A stretch of 64,000 nt of DNA from contig JAFLBL010000011.1 in assembly GCA_017303855.1 (NCBI GenBank), positions 62,001 to 126,000 on the forward strand, given 5' to 3'. This DNA comes from Chitinophagales bacterium. Lineage in GTDB: Bacteria; Bacteroidota; Bacteroidia; Chitinophagales; Chitinophagaceae. Under the pieces are notes generated by a model. The model worked only from the letters and a program-made list of their open reading frames with translations. It had not been told where the DNA came from and made no database searches. The position numbers and the translations under genes are program-made. This document shows, piece by piece, positions 37,122 to 45,671 of the stretch (position 1 is the stretch's first letter; the number at the start of each line of letters is the position of its first letter).

Positions 37122-37463
37122 CTAGAATCTTCTGACTATATTTTGGGGGGGCCATTGACCGCAGATTTTTTCGTTCAGGAATTGCCAGCCAGGGTTTTGT
37201 GAGTTTATCAGTGCTTCTTTCTTGTTCCTGTTCCACTTTTTTAGTTCAGTTTCCCGGTTTATTGCCTCCTGAACATTTTCAAATGTTTCGTAGTAAATGA
37301 GGTTAAAGCAAAAATACCGTCCCGCAAATGTGGCGAAGCGCCCCCTGTTATCCCAATGCTCCGCAAGCCTGGCTTGCAGGTTATTCGTCACCCCGATGTA
37401 TAATGTAGTTCGATTCTTATTTGCAACAATATATACATAGTATGTTTTCCCATTTACTTTCAT
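37122..37463 (-). CDS. Small GIY-YIG nuclease
   Basis: This 113-residue protein is essentially one GIY-YIG domain: VYI at residues 10-12 (replacing GIY), YIG at 22-24, the catalytic-type Arg in NLQARLAEH near 32, and INRETELKKWNRNKKEALI with the metal-binding Glu. It matches the YhbQ/UPF0213-like group of stand-alone nuclease domains. The last dozen residues (CGQWPPQNIVRRF) fall outside the domain and come from sequence next to the repeats. The start is ATG. It is the only gene in a 1.4-kb repeat island and lies exactly between two inverted 43-bp repeat arrays. It might cut or mobilise those repeats; that is inference. Confidence 0.9.
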   Translation of the reverse strand: MKVNGKTYYVYIVANKNRTTLYIGVTNNLQARLAEHWDNRGRFATFAGRYFCFNLIYYETFENVQEAINRETELKKWNRNKKEALINSQNPGWQFLNEKICGQWPPQNIVRRF

Positions 37464-37554
37464 GTCTTGTCATTTATTTGCATGAAAGTGCTTAAAAAGA
37501 AATTCCCGGCAAGGTGATTTCCCTCACTTATTTCCGGGAAAAAAACGACCATTT

Positions 37555-37583
37555 CTGAGATTTCGAGCGCAGCGAGAAATCTT
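37555..37583 (-). repeat. REP-like module B, central reversed copy
   Basis: GATTTCGAGCGCAGCGAGAA is the reverse complement form of the module at 37,086-37,114 and leads into the right 43-bp array, in mirror order to the left side. Confidence 0.75.
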
Positions 37584-37603
37584 CCATCGCCCCCTCCACC
37601 GCC

Positions 37604-37905
37604 CGTCATTCCGCAGCGAAGCAAGGAAACTTCGTTCAAAACAAACGTCAGCCAAACTGCGCAGCAAGGAAACTTCGTTTAAGACAAACGTCAGCCAAAT
37701 TGCGAAGCAAGGAAACTTCGTCTAAGACAAACGTCAGCCAAACTGCGAAGCAAGGAAACTTCGTTCAAAACAAACGTCAGCCAAACTGCAAAGCAAGAAA
37801 ACTCCGCTCCCCCTCCACCGCCCGTCATTCCGCAGCGCAGCAAGGAAACTTCGTCTAAGACAAACGTCAGCCAAACTGCGAAGCAAGGAAACTTCCTGCC
37901 TGAGT
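37604..37905 (-). repeat. 43-bp tandem repeat array, right arm (inverted)
   Basis: GCAAGGAAACTTC cores start at 37621, 37664, 37707, 37750, 37793, 37840 and 37883. All spacings are 43 bp except one of 47, where a copy of the array entry sequence (CCGTCATTCCGCAGCG with its C-rich lead) is duplicated inside. The units are the reverse complement of the left array cores. The rest of the unit aligns with the left unit at about 19 of 30 positions by eye, so the two arms are related but each is homogenised separately. Confidence 0.95.
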
Positions 37906-37928
37906 TTAGAGTCTTCCGCTGCACCCTT

Positions 37929-38010
37929 GTAAGGAGTTTCCTTGCTGCGCTGCGGAATGACAAATTTCCTGGGGGGGGGTAAAAAAAAGATTTCTCGCAT
38001 CGCTCGAAAT
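37929..38010 (+). repeat. Forward A-B module closing the repeat island
   Basis: TGTAAGGAGTTTCCTTGCTG followed by CGGAATGAC, a G-run, and a module B copy (AGATTTCTCGCATCGCTCGA) repeat the order seen at the left side in the same orientation. The sequence shares its first 14 bases with the start of the left array. Confidence 0.8.
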
Positions 38011-38033
38011 AGCAGGGGGTCTTCTGCTTTCAG

Positions 38034-38138
38034 CAACCTCCAACCTCGAACCTCCAACTTCCAACCTCCAACTTCCAACCTCCAACTTCCAACCTCCAAC
38101 TTCCAACCTCCAACCTCCAACCTCCAACGCTCAACTCT
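38034..38138. repeat. Heptamer array, about 15 units, over the lutC stop codon
   Basis: Units CAACCTC and CAACTTC alternate without a phase break for 14-15 repeats and run through the lutC stop codon (38131-38133). The two unit types alternate strictly through the middle, so the effective repeat there is 14 bp. Confidence 0.92.
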
Positions 38139-38709
38139 CCCTCACTATTACCGCCACCATCCCGCACGGCCCATGCGCCCCGATGACCAGGCTTTGTTCG
38201 ATATCGGCGGTTTTGGAAGGGCCGGCGATAAAGACACCGAAGCCGGTTTCGTTGATTGAGATGCGTTCGTAAGCCTGGTGCATGGTAGGAACCAGGTCTT
38301 TTTCGTTAATAATCAGAATGAGTTGCTGGGCAATAAAGGGCAGTAAGCGATTGACCATTTCATTTTCGGTGACCCAGATGGAGCCGTTCTCGGCTACGGC
38401 TACACCACCCCGTATGATGGCTGTATCCACGGAAGCCAGCGCGGCGGGAGATAATTGGGCCAGACCTGAAGGATGCTCGGCAGTGGTATCGATCACGAAA
38501 GTGCCTTTATCAAGAGAAGCAATAAATTGTTTTGCATCTTCGGCAGAAGCTACTTCTCTGCAACTGCCGCCAATTGCTGTTAATACCGTACTGAACTGGC
38601 TTAACAGGTCGGGATAACCGATTACCACCGACAGATCCGGGGTAACACCGGGCACTGCTGCCGGTTTATTCTTACGGATCGCACTGAATATTTGATCGCG
38701 GCTGCTCAT
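38131..38709 (-). CDS. lutC: Lactate utilization protein LutC
   Basis: This is a 192-residue LUD-domain protein, the third subunit of the LutABC iron-sulfur L-lactate dehydrogenase complex that oxidises L-lactate to pyruvate. TAIIRGGVAVAENGSIWVTE, then PFIAQQLILII and a closing GAHGPCGMVAVIV are typical. ATG at 38709 overlaps the lutB stop in an ATGA and is chosen over an ATG at 38733. It is the last gene of a rhamnose/lactate operon. Its stop codon is embedded in a heptamer repeat array. Confidence 0.93.
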   Translation of the reverse strand: MSSRDQIFSAIRKNKPAAVPGVTPDLSVVIGYPDLLSQFSTVLTAIGGSCREVASAEDAKQFIASLDKGTFVIDTTAEHPSGLAQLSPAALASVDTAIIRGGVAVAENGSIWVTENEMVNRLLPFIAQQLILIINEKDLVPTMHQAYERISINETGFGVFIAGPSKTADIEQSLVIGAHGPCGMVAVIVRES

Positions 38710-40070
38710 TTCTTTTTGTTTTGAATATACCATTCCCTGAAACTCTGTTTGGGCGGCGCGGGCATCTCCCTTTGTTTATACCAGGGATTGATCTTAAACT
38801 TCACCATAAAGGGCATATACCTTAGTACCCATCTGGCGGACGCCCCGCTGAAACGATAGAGTGCCGGGCGCCCCAGCACAAAGGCCATTCCTTTCATCAT
38901 GATCTTTTTCATCAACGGTACATGTCCGGCTTTGGTAAGTTCCTGCCGCCATTTCCACAGCTGATCATGTATATCAATTTTTACCGGGCATACATTACTG
39001 CAACTGCCACAGAGTGATGAAGCAAATGGCAGGTCGGCATATTTCTTCGGATCAAAATTGGGATTAAGAATGGAACCGATCGGACCGGCCACTGCCGTAT
39101 GATAACTGAAACCACCACTGCGGCGATACACGGGACAGGTATTGAAACAGGCAGCACAACGGATACATTTCAAGGCATTCCTGAAATCAGCCTTGCCTAA
39201 TATATTGGAACGGCCATTGTCCACAATCACGATATGCATTTCCTGTCCGGGTTTCGGTTTATGGAAATGACTGGAATACGTAGTAACCGGCTGCCCGGTA
39301 GCACTGCGGGCCAGCAAACGAAGGAATACGGATAAATGACTGGCTTTCGGAATCAGCTTTTCAAAACCCATACAGGCAATATGCACATTCGCCGCATGGG
39401 TTCCCATATCGGCATTACCCTCATTGGTGCATACGACAAATCCACCGGTCTCCGCTACTGCAAAATTCACTCCGGTGATAGCTAGTTCAGATGCAATGAA
39501 TTTCTCCCGCAGGTGTACCCTTGCGGCACGGGTAAGATAAGTGGGATCATTATTCCCCTTCTCTGTATGCAGGTACTCATGAAAGGTATCACTTACATCC
39601 TGTTTCTTCAGGTGTATCGCGGGCAATACAATATGACTGGGCGGTTCGTGCCGGAACTGAACAATGCGCTCACCCAGATCCGTATCCACTACTTCCACCC
39701 CCTGCTCTTCGAGATAATGATTGAGGTGACACTCTTCCGTGAGCATACTTTTACTCTTCACAATCCGCGTGATGCCTTTTTTCTTTATAATGTCATGAAT
39801 AATCCGGTTATGCTCCGCGGCATCCGAAGCCCAATGTACCTGCACCCCGTTGGCCAGCGCATTCCGTTCAAACTCCTCCAGGTAGCTGTCCATATGGGAG
39901 AGCGTATGATTCTTGATCTGAGAAGCCCATTCACGCAGTTGTTCCCATTCGGGTAAACCATGCGCGGCTTTATCTCTTTTCTGACGGACAAACCACAAGG
40001 TCTCATCGTGCCAGTTGGTACGGGCCTCGTCTTGAATAAATGCTTCCGCTAATGTGGCATGATCTTTCAT
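38706..40070 (-). CDS. lutB: Lactate utilization protein LutB (iron-sulfur)
   Basis: This 454-residue protein has an N-terminal LUD domain and a C-terminal ferredoxin-type part with two cysteine clusters: CIRCAACFNTCP near residue 300 and CGSCSNVCPVKIDI near 353, each suited to bind a 4Fe-4S cluster. It is the electron-transfer subunit of the LutABC L-lactate oxidising complex. The start is ATG, 1 bp after the lutA stop, and it overlaps lutC by 4 bp. It follows the rhamnose genes, where lactate is the expected end product. Confidence 0.95.
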   Translation of the reverse strand: MKDHATLAEAFIQDEARTNWHDETLWFVRQKRDKAAHGLPEWEQLREWASQIKNHTLSHMDSYLEEFERNALANGVQVHWASDAAEHNRIIHDIIKKKGITRIVKSKSMLTEECHLNHYLEEQGVEVVDTDLGERIVQFRHEPPSHIVLPAIHLKKQDVSDTFHEYLHTEKGNNDPTYLTRAARVHLREKFIASELAITGVNFAVAETGGFVVCTNEGNADMGTHAANVHIACMGFEKLIPKASHLSVFLRLLARSATGQPVTTYSSHFHKPKPGQEMHIVIVDNGRSNILGKADFRNALKCIRCAACFNTCPVYRRSGGFSYHTAVAGPIGSILNPNFDPKKYADLPFASSLCGSCSNVCPVKIDIHDQLWKWRQELTKAGHVPLMKKIMMKGMAFVLGRPALYRFSGASARWVLRYMPFMVKFKINPWYKQREMPAPPKQSFREWYIQNKKK

Positions 40071-40071
40071 C

Positions 40072-40809
40072 TCAGGCCTCCGTGTTTAGGATTTCCGCAA
40101 TATGAATGGTTTTTATCTTGCTGCCTTGCCGCTTTAAAATGCCCTCGATGTGCATGAGACAACTCACATCCACCCCGGTGATATACTCCACGTCATTGGC
40201 TTCATGCTGTTTAATGCGGTCCTTCCCCATCTTCACGCTTAAGGCCTCTTCAAAAACGGAGAAAGTACCACCAAATCCACAACATTCATCATTGCGAACC
40301 GGCTTTACTAACTGTATCCCTTTTACCTTACTGAGTAATTGCTCCGGTTTGGAAAAAGCGGGTAGTACGCGTTCACTCATAGAAGACAATCCGAGACCTC
40401 GCTGCCCGTGACAACTATTATGCAATCCTACTTTATGTGGAAAAACAGCGCTGGTAATCTCTTTCTTCAGCACATCCACGATGAATTCCGACAGCTCATA
40501 AATATGTTTGCGGATATGAATTGTTTCTTCCGGGTGTTTGTCATCTTTTAAATGCTCTTTCACATGCAACACACAACTGCCCGATGGCCCTACGATATAA
40601 TCATACCCGGTAAAATTGCGGACGAAGTTCTTATCGCAATCCTTCGAGGCAGCCGCAAAACCGCTATTGGCCATGGGCTGTCCGCAACAGGTCTGGTTGA
40701 GGGGGAAATCCACTTCACAACCAAGCTTCGTCAGTAATTCGAGGGTGGCCTGTCCTACCTGCGGGTAAAACTGATCAATATAACAAGGTATAAAAAGCGC
40801 GACTTTCAT
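40072..40809 (-). CDS. lutA: Lactate utilization protein LutA
   Basis: This 245-residue protein has two CCG (cysteine-rich) domains like those of heterodisulfide reductase and glycolate oxidase GlcF: QTCCGQPMANSGF near residue 40 and NDECCGFGGTFSV near 175, with HNSCHGQRGLG between. It is a subunit of the LutABC complex that turns L-lactate into pyruvate. The gene lies 10 bp after the rhamnulokinase-like gene and 1 bp before lutB on the same strand, so it is part of the rhamnose operon. Confidence 0.95.
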   Translation of the reverse strand: MKVALFIPCYIDQFYPQVGQATLELLTKLGCEVDFPLNQTCCGQPMANSGFAAASKDCDKNFVRNFTGYDYIVGPSGSCVLHVKEHLKDDKHPEETIHIRKHIYELSEFIVDVLKKEITSAVFPHKVGLHNSCHGQRGLGLSSMSERVLPAFSKPEQLLSKVKGIQLVKPVRNDECCGFGGTFSVFEEALSVKMGKDRIKQHEANDVEYITGVDVSCLMHIEGILKRQGSKIKTIHIAEILNTEA

Positions 40810-40819
40810 GATGTTCGGT

Positions 40820-42187
40820 TCATTGTCCGTACTTTCTCAGCTGTACGAGGCTGGAAGGAAGAGTTTGTGTATTCCAGATTGCATGGATCGCCATGGCGGC
40901 ACCGAGCGAACTGGCCTGGGCCACCGTAGCTGCATAAACTTCCATTTCCGGAAAAGCAGCCGCTAACAGCTGCATATAAATGGGGTTCTTGCTGAACCCG
41001 CCATCGACAAATATTTTTTTGACTGATGTGTCCTTCATCACCAGCCAGCTGCTTTGCACCTGCAACGCCATCAGGTCGGCGATGAGCAGGTGATAAGCTT
41101 CTTCATAACTGCCGAAATCAGCCAGGTCCCTTTCGCCAAATACGGAAACCATGGGTAAGGCTTCTGTCTGCAATTGCTTCAACGCTTCGTAATCCATCGG
41201 GTACTTTCTCAACAACAGCGGATCGGCCTTTACGGATTTATAATAATCCGCTTCTTTCTCAAAATGGGCAGCCAGTCGTTTGACCTGCTGCTCATGTTCA
41301 TTCCCGGCAAATAAACGGGAGGCTTTTACCGGTTTACCTTTATAGGTCAGGTAGCAAAGACAATCACTTTTCAGTTCCGGTATCGTGAGCGGCTGTGCAT
41401 TAAACGGATTGAGGGTGATACACCAGGTACCCGTTGACAATAATACGAATGGCTCAGTGAAAGAAGCCAGGTAAGGGATCAGGGCGGCGGAACTGTCATG
41501 CAGTCCTCCACCAACCGGAATACCTTCCGCTGTGGCACCTGCTTGTTCCGTACAATCCTTTATTGCCGGAAATTTCCCATCCACCTGTTCTTCGGTTACC
41601 CATCTATGATAGTGCTGCCGGGTAAAGTCCCAGAGATTGGTATGACAACCAATACTGGTAATATCCGTATGTAAAGCACCGGTGAGTGTATAACTGAGGT
41701 ACTGTGGAAGATGCAGGGCGGCGGCCACTTTGGAGAATACCTCAGGTCTTTCTTCCTTCAGGCGGTACACCTGCATACCGGAGTTGAGACTGCCGAGTAC
41801 GGGTGAAGCCGTCTGACTGGCCAGTAACTCCTCCCCCCCGTATTTTGTATAAAACGATTCCAGTAAGGGGCGTGGAAAGGGCTTGAGGTAATTATAGAGG
41901 GGCAGCATTACCTTACCTTCCTCATCCAGATACACAAAACTCGCCCCGTAGCCTGAAAAATTAATCCCTTTAATTGCATACCGCTCACTGCGGAGCAGGG
42001 CCGTATAGCTTTCCTTTATCCAGCTGGTAAGGGCCATTACATCATCACAGGGAAAACCATCCTCATCATTGATCTCCTCCATCGGCCGGCTTTCTTCCTG
42101 CAGCAATTCATACTGTTCACTGAACAGCAGCAGCTTCTTATTGGTCTTACCCACATCGAAGATGGCTATAACCGGTATTTTGTTCAT
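40820..42187 (-). CDS. rhaB: FGGY carbohydrate kinase, probable rhamnulokinase
   Basis: This 455-residue sugar kinase of the FGGY/actin fold has the N-terminal phosphate-binding strand AIFDVGKTNKK at residues 8-18, FSGYGASFVYLD near 92, HTDITSIGCHTNLWD near 185, GGGLHDSSAALIPYL near 226 and the C-terminal KIFVDGGFSKNPIYM. Its place next to rhamnose isomerase and rhamnulose-1-phosphate aldolase points to L-rhamnulose as substrate. DxGKTN in place of the usual DxGTxS is a feature of this subgroup. Its start overlaps the isomerase stop by one base (TGATG). Confidence 0.88.
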   Translation of the reverse strand: MNKIPVIAIFDVGKTNKKLLLFSEQYELLQEESRPMEEINDEDGFPCDDVMALTSWIKESYTALLRSERYAIKGINFSGYGASFVYLDEEGKVMLPLYNYLKPFPRPLLESFYTKYGGEELLASQTASPVLGSLNSGMQVYRLKEERPEVFSKVAAALHLPQYLSYTLTGALHTDITSIGCHTNLWDFTRQHYHRWVTEEQVDGKFPAIKDCTEQAGATAEGIPVGGGLHDSSAALIPYLASFTEPFVLLSTGTWCITLNPFNAQPLTIPELKSDCLCYLTYKGKPVKASRLFAGNEHEQQVKRLAAHFEKEADYYKSVKADPLLLRKYPMDYEALKQLQTEALPMVSVFGERDLADFGSYEEAYHLLIADLMALQVQSSWLVMKDTSVKKIFVDGGFSKNPIYMQLLAAAFPEMEVYAATVAQASSLGAAMAIHAIWNTQTLPSSLVQLRKYGQ

Positions 42188-43461
42188 CAGAGTCCTGTTG
42201 CGATCGTATTCGTTCCTCTTTCTTTTGTCAACGCTTCCCTGATTTTTTCCTCCCGGAAGAATTGCAGGGGATTCAATGCCGCGCCGCTGCGCAACCGGGC
42301 TTCGGCCACCAAGGCACGCACATCGGTATGGAAGGTTTGCTTCAGTAATTCCTGCGCGGCCACCACATCATTATTCTCCTGTGCGGCATTCAGGGCCTTG
42401 CGATCCATCAGCAACGCATGGGCATAGGCCATCATGATGGCTTCCACGGATTGCAACAGATCCTCTAACGGGTCCTTTACATTGTGGGAGGCATCAATCA
42501 TCCAGCCCAGGTCTTTCGCATGATCCATGCCGTTGGCATCCATTCCTTCTACCAGTTCATTGAAGATGAGGAAGAGCTGGTAAGGCTTGATACTGCCCAC
42601 GGTCAGGTCATCATCCCCGTACTTGCTGTCATTAAAATGGAAACCGGCCAGTTTGCCTTCCATTAATAACAAGGCCACGATCTGTTCAATATTTGCATTG
42701 GGTAAATGGTGTCCGAGGTCCACCAAAGTCTTTGCCTTCGGTCCGAGTTTATTGGCATAGAGTAATGACTGTCCCCAATCGCCTACGGTCATGGAATAGA
42801 AATTGGGTTCGAAGGCTTTGTACTCTACAAACATTTTCCAGTCCGCAGGTAAGGCGGCATAAATTTCTTCGAGACTCTCCAGCGTATTTTGAAATGCCTT
42901 TCTGAAATTCAGTTGTCCGGGGAAGGTACTGCCATCGGCCAGCCATACGGTGAGCGATTCAGAACCGAGTTCCACTCCATGCTTGATCACTTCAATATTA
43001 TGATCGATCGCCTGTTTGCGGGTGGCTTTATTTACATGTTGTAAGGAACCGAATTTATAAGAGTGTGCCTGACCGGGCTGATCCTGGAATGTATTGGAGT
43101 TAACCGCATCAAATTTCAGTTCCAGCTCAGCCGCCTGTTTACGGATCGCGGCATAATCTTTCGGAATATCCCAGGGAATATGCAGGGAGATGGCGCCACT
43201 GGATTTATTCAGCGCGTGGAGTAAACCCACATCATCCAGTTTCTGTTCCAGGCTGCCGGGTTCACCGGGACCGGGAAAACGGCCAAAGCGCGTACCCCCT
43301 GTACCGAGGGCCCAGGAAGGAATAGCCACCTGGAATTTCATCAGTTTTTCAATGATGGCATCCAGGTTGCCGAGTTCAGATTGTAAAAAGGAAAAACGGG
43401 AAGCATGTTTTGCCAGCCCGCGTTCATTGTGCTGTTGAATTTGCTTACTGTCGACTCTCAT
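42187..43461 (-). CDS. rhaI: L-rhamnose isomerase (TIM-barrel, RhaI type)
   Basis: This 424-residue xylose-isomerase-like TIM barrel is of the kind found in Pseudomonas stutzeri and many Bacteroidota, distinct from E. coli RhaA. Expected metal and substrate residues are in KMFVEYKAFEPNFY (Glu), LVDLGHHLPNANIEQIVA (Asp/His) and GFHFNDSKYGDDD (His, Asp). It converts L-rhamnose to L-rhamnulose. The start is ATG. A TTATTTTG element lies 24 bp upstream and may give an internal promoter, since an 89-bp gap separates it from the aldolase gene. Confidence 0.93.
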   Translation of the reverse strand: MRVDSKQIQQHNERGLAKHASRFSFLQSELGNLDAIIEKLMKFQVAIPSWALGTGGTRFGRFPGPGEPGSLEQKLDDVGLLHALNKSSGAISLHIPWDIPKDYAAIRKQAAELELKFDAVNSNTFQDQPGQAHSYKFGSLQHVNKATRKQAIDHNIEVIKHGVELGSESLTVWLADGSTFPGQLNFRKAFQNTLESLEEIYAALPADWKMFVEYKAFEPNFYSMTVGDWGQSLLYANKLGPKAKTLVDLGHHLPNANIEQIVALLLMEGKLAGFHFNDSKYGDDDLTVGSIKPYQLFLIFNELVEGMDANGMDHAKDLGWMIDASHNVKDPLEDLLQSVEAIMMAYAHALLMDRKALNAAQENNDVVAAQELLKQTFHTDVRALVAEARLRSGAALNPLQFFREEKIREALTKERGTNTIATGL

Positions 43462-43550
43462 AAAACAAGTTATAATCTAAATTACAAAATAACCCTCTGC
43501 CCCTGCCCGAAAACCGGCCGGATGCAGAGGGTGAAAAAATTAAACAGAAC

Positions 43551-45671
43551 TTACCGGTAGAAGCCCATCGATACACCGCCATCCACATTCAGCGCGTTGC
43601 CGGTTGACTTACTGAGTAAGCCTCCTACAAATGCAAAACAGGCATTAGCGATATCTTCCGGCAAGATAATCTCGTTGAGCAAGGTACGCTTGGCATAATA
43701 GGCCGGGAGTTCTTCCACGGTAATACCATAGGCTTTGGCTCTTCCTTCCGCCCAACCACCGGCCCAGATATTGGAGTCGGAAATCACTGCATCGGGATTC
43801 ACCGTATTGACACGGATCTTATCGGCACCGAGTTCTGCTGCCATCAGGCGGGTAAGGTGCGCTTGTGCAGCTTTGGCACTGCCGTAACCCGGGTTGTTGG
43901 GACCCGCTACCACGGCATTCTTCGAAACAATATTTACAATATCACCGCCAAAGCCTTGTTTACGCATTACTTCAATTCCTTTCTGCGATACCAGGAATTG
44001 TCCCTTCACCAGGATATCATATAACCGGTCCCATTCTTCAATGCTGTGATCAGTGATGGATTTGGAGATACTGATACCGGCATTGTTTACGATTATATCC
44101 ACGCCACCAAACGCGAGGGCCGTATCATCCATGGCTGCCGCAATACTGTCCGCATCCGTTACATTCAGCAAGGTACTGCTCACGGCATCTTTGCCATACA
44201 ACTTCACCATCTCGTCTTTTGCGCCGGCCAGGCGTTCCGCATTGATATCATTGATCACCACACAGGCACCCTCGTCGGCAAAACGTTTGGCAATGGCTTT
44301 ACCAATTCCACCGGCACTTCCGGTAACGAGAGCCACCCGTCCGCTCAGCGGTTTGGGTTTAGGCATCCGCTGCAGTTTGGCTTCTTCGAGCAGCCAGTAT
44401 TCAATATTAAATGCTTCCTGGCGGGGCAGCGATGTATATTCAGAAACCGCTTCCGCGCCCCGCATTACATTGATCGCGTTGATATAAAATTCCGCGGCTA
44501 CACGTGCGGTCTGTTTGTCTTTGGAAAACGTGAACATCCCCACACCCGGGAAAAGTATCACCACGGGATTGGCATCGCGCACGGCGGGACTGTTGGGGTG
44601 CTTACAGGTTTCATAATATTCCGTATACATTTTACGGTAGGCTTCAAACTGGGGTGCCAGTTTTTCCTTCACCGCTTTTACATCACTGAGATCGGCTTCT
44701 GTACCGAGCTCCAGTACCAGCGGGGAAATTTTAGTCCGCAGGAAGTGATCGGGACAACTGGTACCCAATGGTGCCAGGCGATCGAGGTCATTGGAGTTGA
44801 TGAATTGCAATACGCGTTCATCATCAGTGAAGTGACCCAGCATTTTAACCTTCGAAGAACAGAAACCGCGGAGCACCGGTGCCAGTTGCGCGGCTTTTGC
44901 CCGACGCTGATCAGCCGGCAATGCTTCACGTTTTGCTCCACCGAAGACCGGTCTTTTCTTCCCGTAATTTTCTTCCAGGTACTGGGCACAGCGTTCAATT
45001 ACTTCCAGCGTATTCAAATAACTTTCATACGCCGTATCGCCCCAGGTAAACAAACCATGTGAACCGAGCATGATACCACGGATACCGGGGTTCTCATCGA
45101 GACATTGTTTCAGTTTCAATCCGAGATCGAAACCGGGACGCTGCCATTCCACCCAACCGATACTGCCGTTGAATAATTCCTGCGTAATCTTTTTGCCGTC
45201 TTTAGCCGCTGCAATAGCAATAGCTGCATCGGGATGCAGGTGGTCAATATGTTTGAAGGGCAGAAAACCATGCAACGGTGTATCAATCGAAGGCGCTTTG
45301 GAAGCCAGGTCGTAGATGCAATGGTTGAACAGCTCCACCATTTCATCTTCAAACTCCAGTCCGCGGTACACATTGGTGAGGCTGCGGAGCCGGTCTACAT
45401 ACAAGGCGGCCAGGCCATTTCTTTTCATAGAGCCGAGGTCACCCCCGCTGCCCTTGATCCACATAATCTCGGTTTCCTGTCCCGTCAGCGGATCTTTGGC
45501 GATCGCTTTACAGGAGGTATTTCCTCCGCCGTAATTGGTAAGCCGCAAATCGGCACCCAGTAAATTGGAACGGTATACCAGTAAAGCTACTTCATCCCCG
45601 GCCAGGGCGGCGGCTTTCTCTTCGTCCCATAAATAGCTTACATGCTTAAAGTTCATTGTTGTAACTGACAT
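43551..45671 (-). CDS. rhaEW: Bifunctional rhamnulose-1-phosphate aldolase / lactaldehyde dehydrogenase
   Basis: This 706-residue fusion has residues about 1-430 as a class II aldolase domain, with TPLHGFLPFKHIDHLHPDAA carrying the zinc histidines and MLGSHGLFTWG later. Residues about 442-706 form a short-chain dehydrogenase with the NAD-binding TGSAGGIGKA, NNAG and catalytic YGSAK. The aldolase splits L-rhamnulose 1-phosphate into dihydroxyacetone phosphate and L-lactaldehyde; the second domain should oxidise lactaldehyde to L-lactate, feeding LutABC. This fusion is known in Bacillus and others. ATG at 45671 overlaps the rhaT 3' end by 26 bp; a second ATG at 45656 is possible. Confidence 0.95.
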   Translation of the reverse strand: MSVTTMNFKHVSYLWDEEKAAALAGDEVALLVYRSNLLGADLRLTNYGGGNTSCKAIAKDPLTGQETEIMWIKGSGGDLGSMKRNGLAALYVDRLRSLTNVYRGLEFEDEMVELFNHCIYDLASKAPSIDTPLHGFLPFKHIDHLHPDAAIAIAAAKDGKKITQELFNGSIGWVEWQRPGFDLGLKLKQCLDENPGIRGIMLGSHGLFTWGDTAYESYLNTLEVIERCAQYLEENYGKKRPVFGGAKREALPADQRRAKAAQLAPVLRGFCSSKVKMLGHFTDDERVLQFINSNDLDRLAPLGTSCPDHFLRTKISPLVLELGTEADLSDVKAVKEKLAPQFEAYRKMYTEYYETCKHPNSPAVRDANPVVILFPGVGMFTFSKDKQTARVAAEFYINAINVMRGAEAVSEYTSLPRQEAFNIEYWLLEEAKLQRMPKPKPLSGRVALVTGSAGGIGKAIAKRFADEGACVVINDINAERLAGAKDEMVKLYGKDAVSSTLLNVTDADSIAAAMDDTALAFGGVDIIVNNAGISISKSITDHSIEEWDRLYDILVKGQFLVSQKGIEVMRKQGFGGDIVNIVSKNAVVAGPNNPGYGSAKAAQAHLTRLMAAELGADKIRVNTVNPDAVISDSNIWAGGWAEGRAKAYGITVEELPAYYAKRTLLNEIILPEDIANACFAFVGGLLSKSTGNALNVDGGVSMGFYR

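Noticed and set aside
37691-38259. Overlapping open frames reading through the repeats
   Set aside because: The frames consist of translated 43-bp units and heptamers (LEVGSWRLEVGG-like text) and have no domain; they are by-products of the repeats.
44046-45062. 338-residue open frame on the plus strand
   Set aside because: Antisense to the aldolase-dehydrogenase gene, which has both domains intact; no motif on the plus strand.
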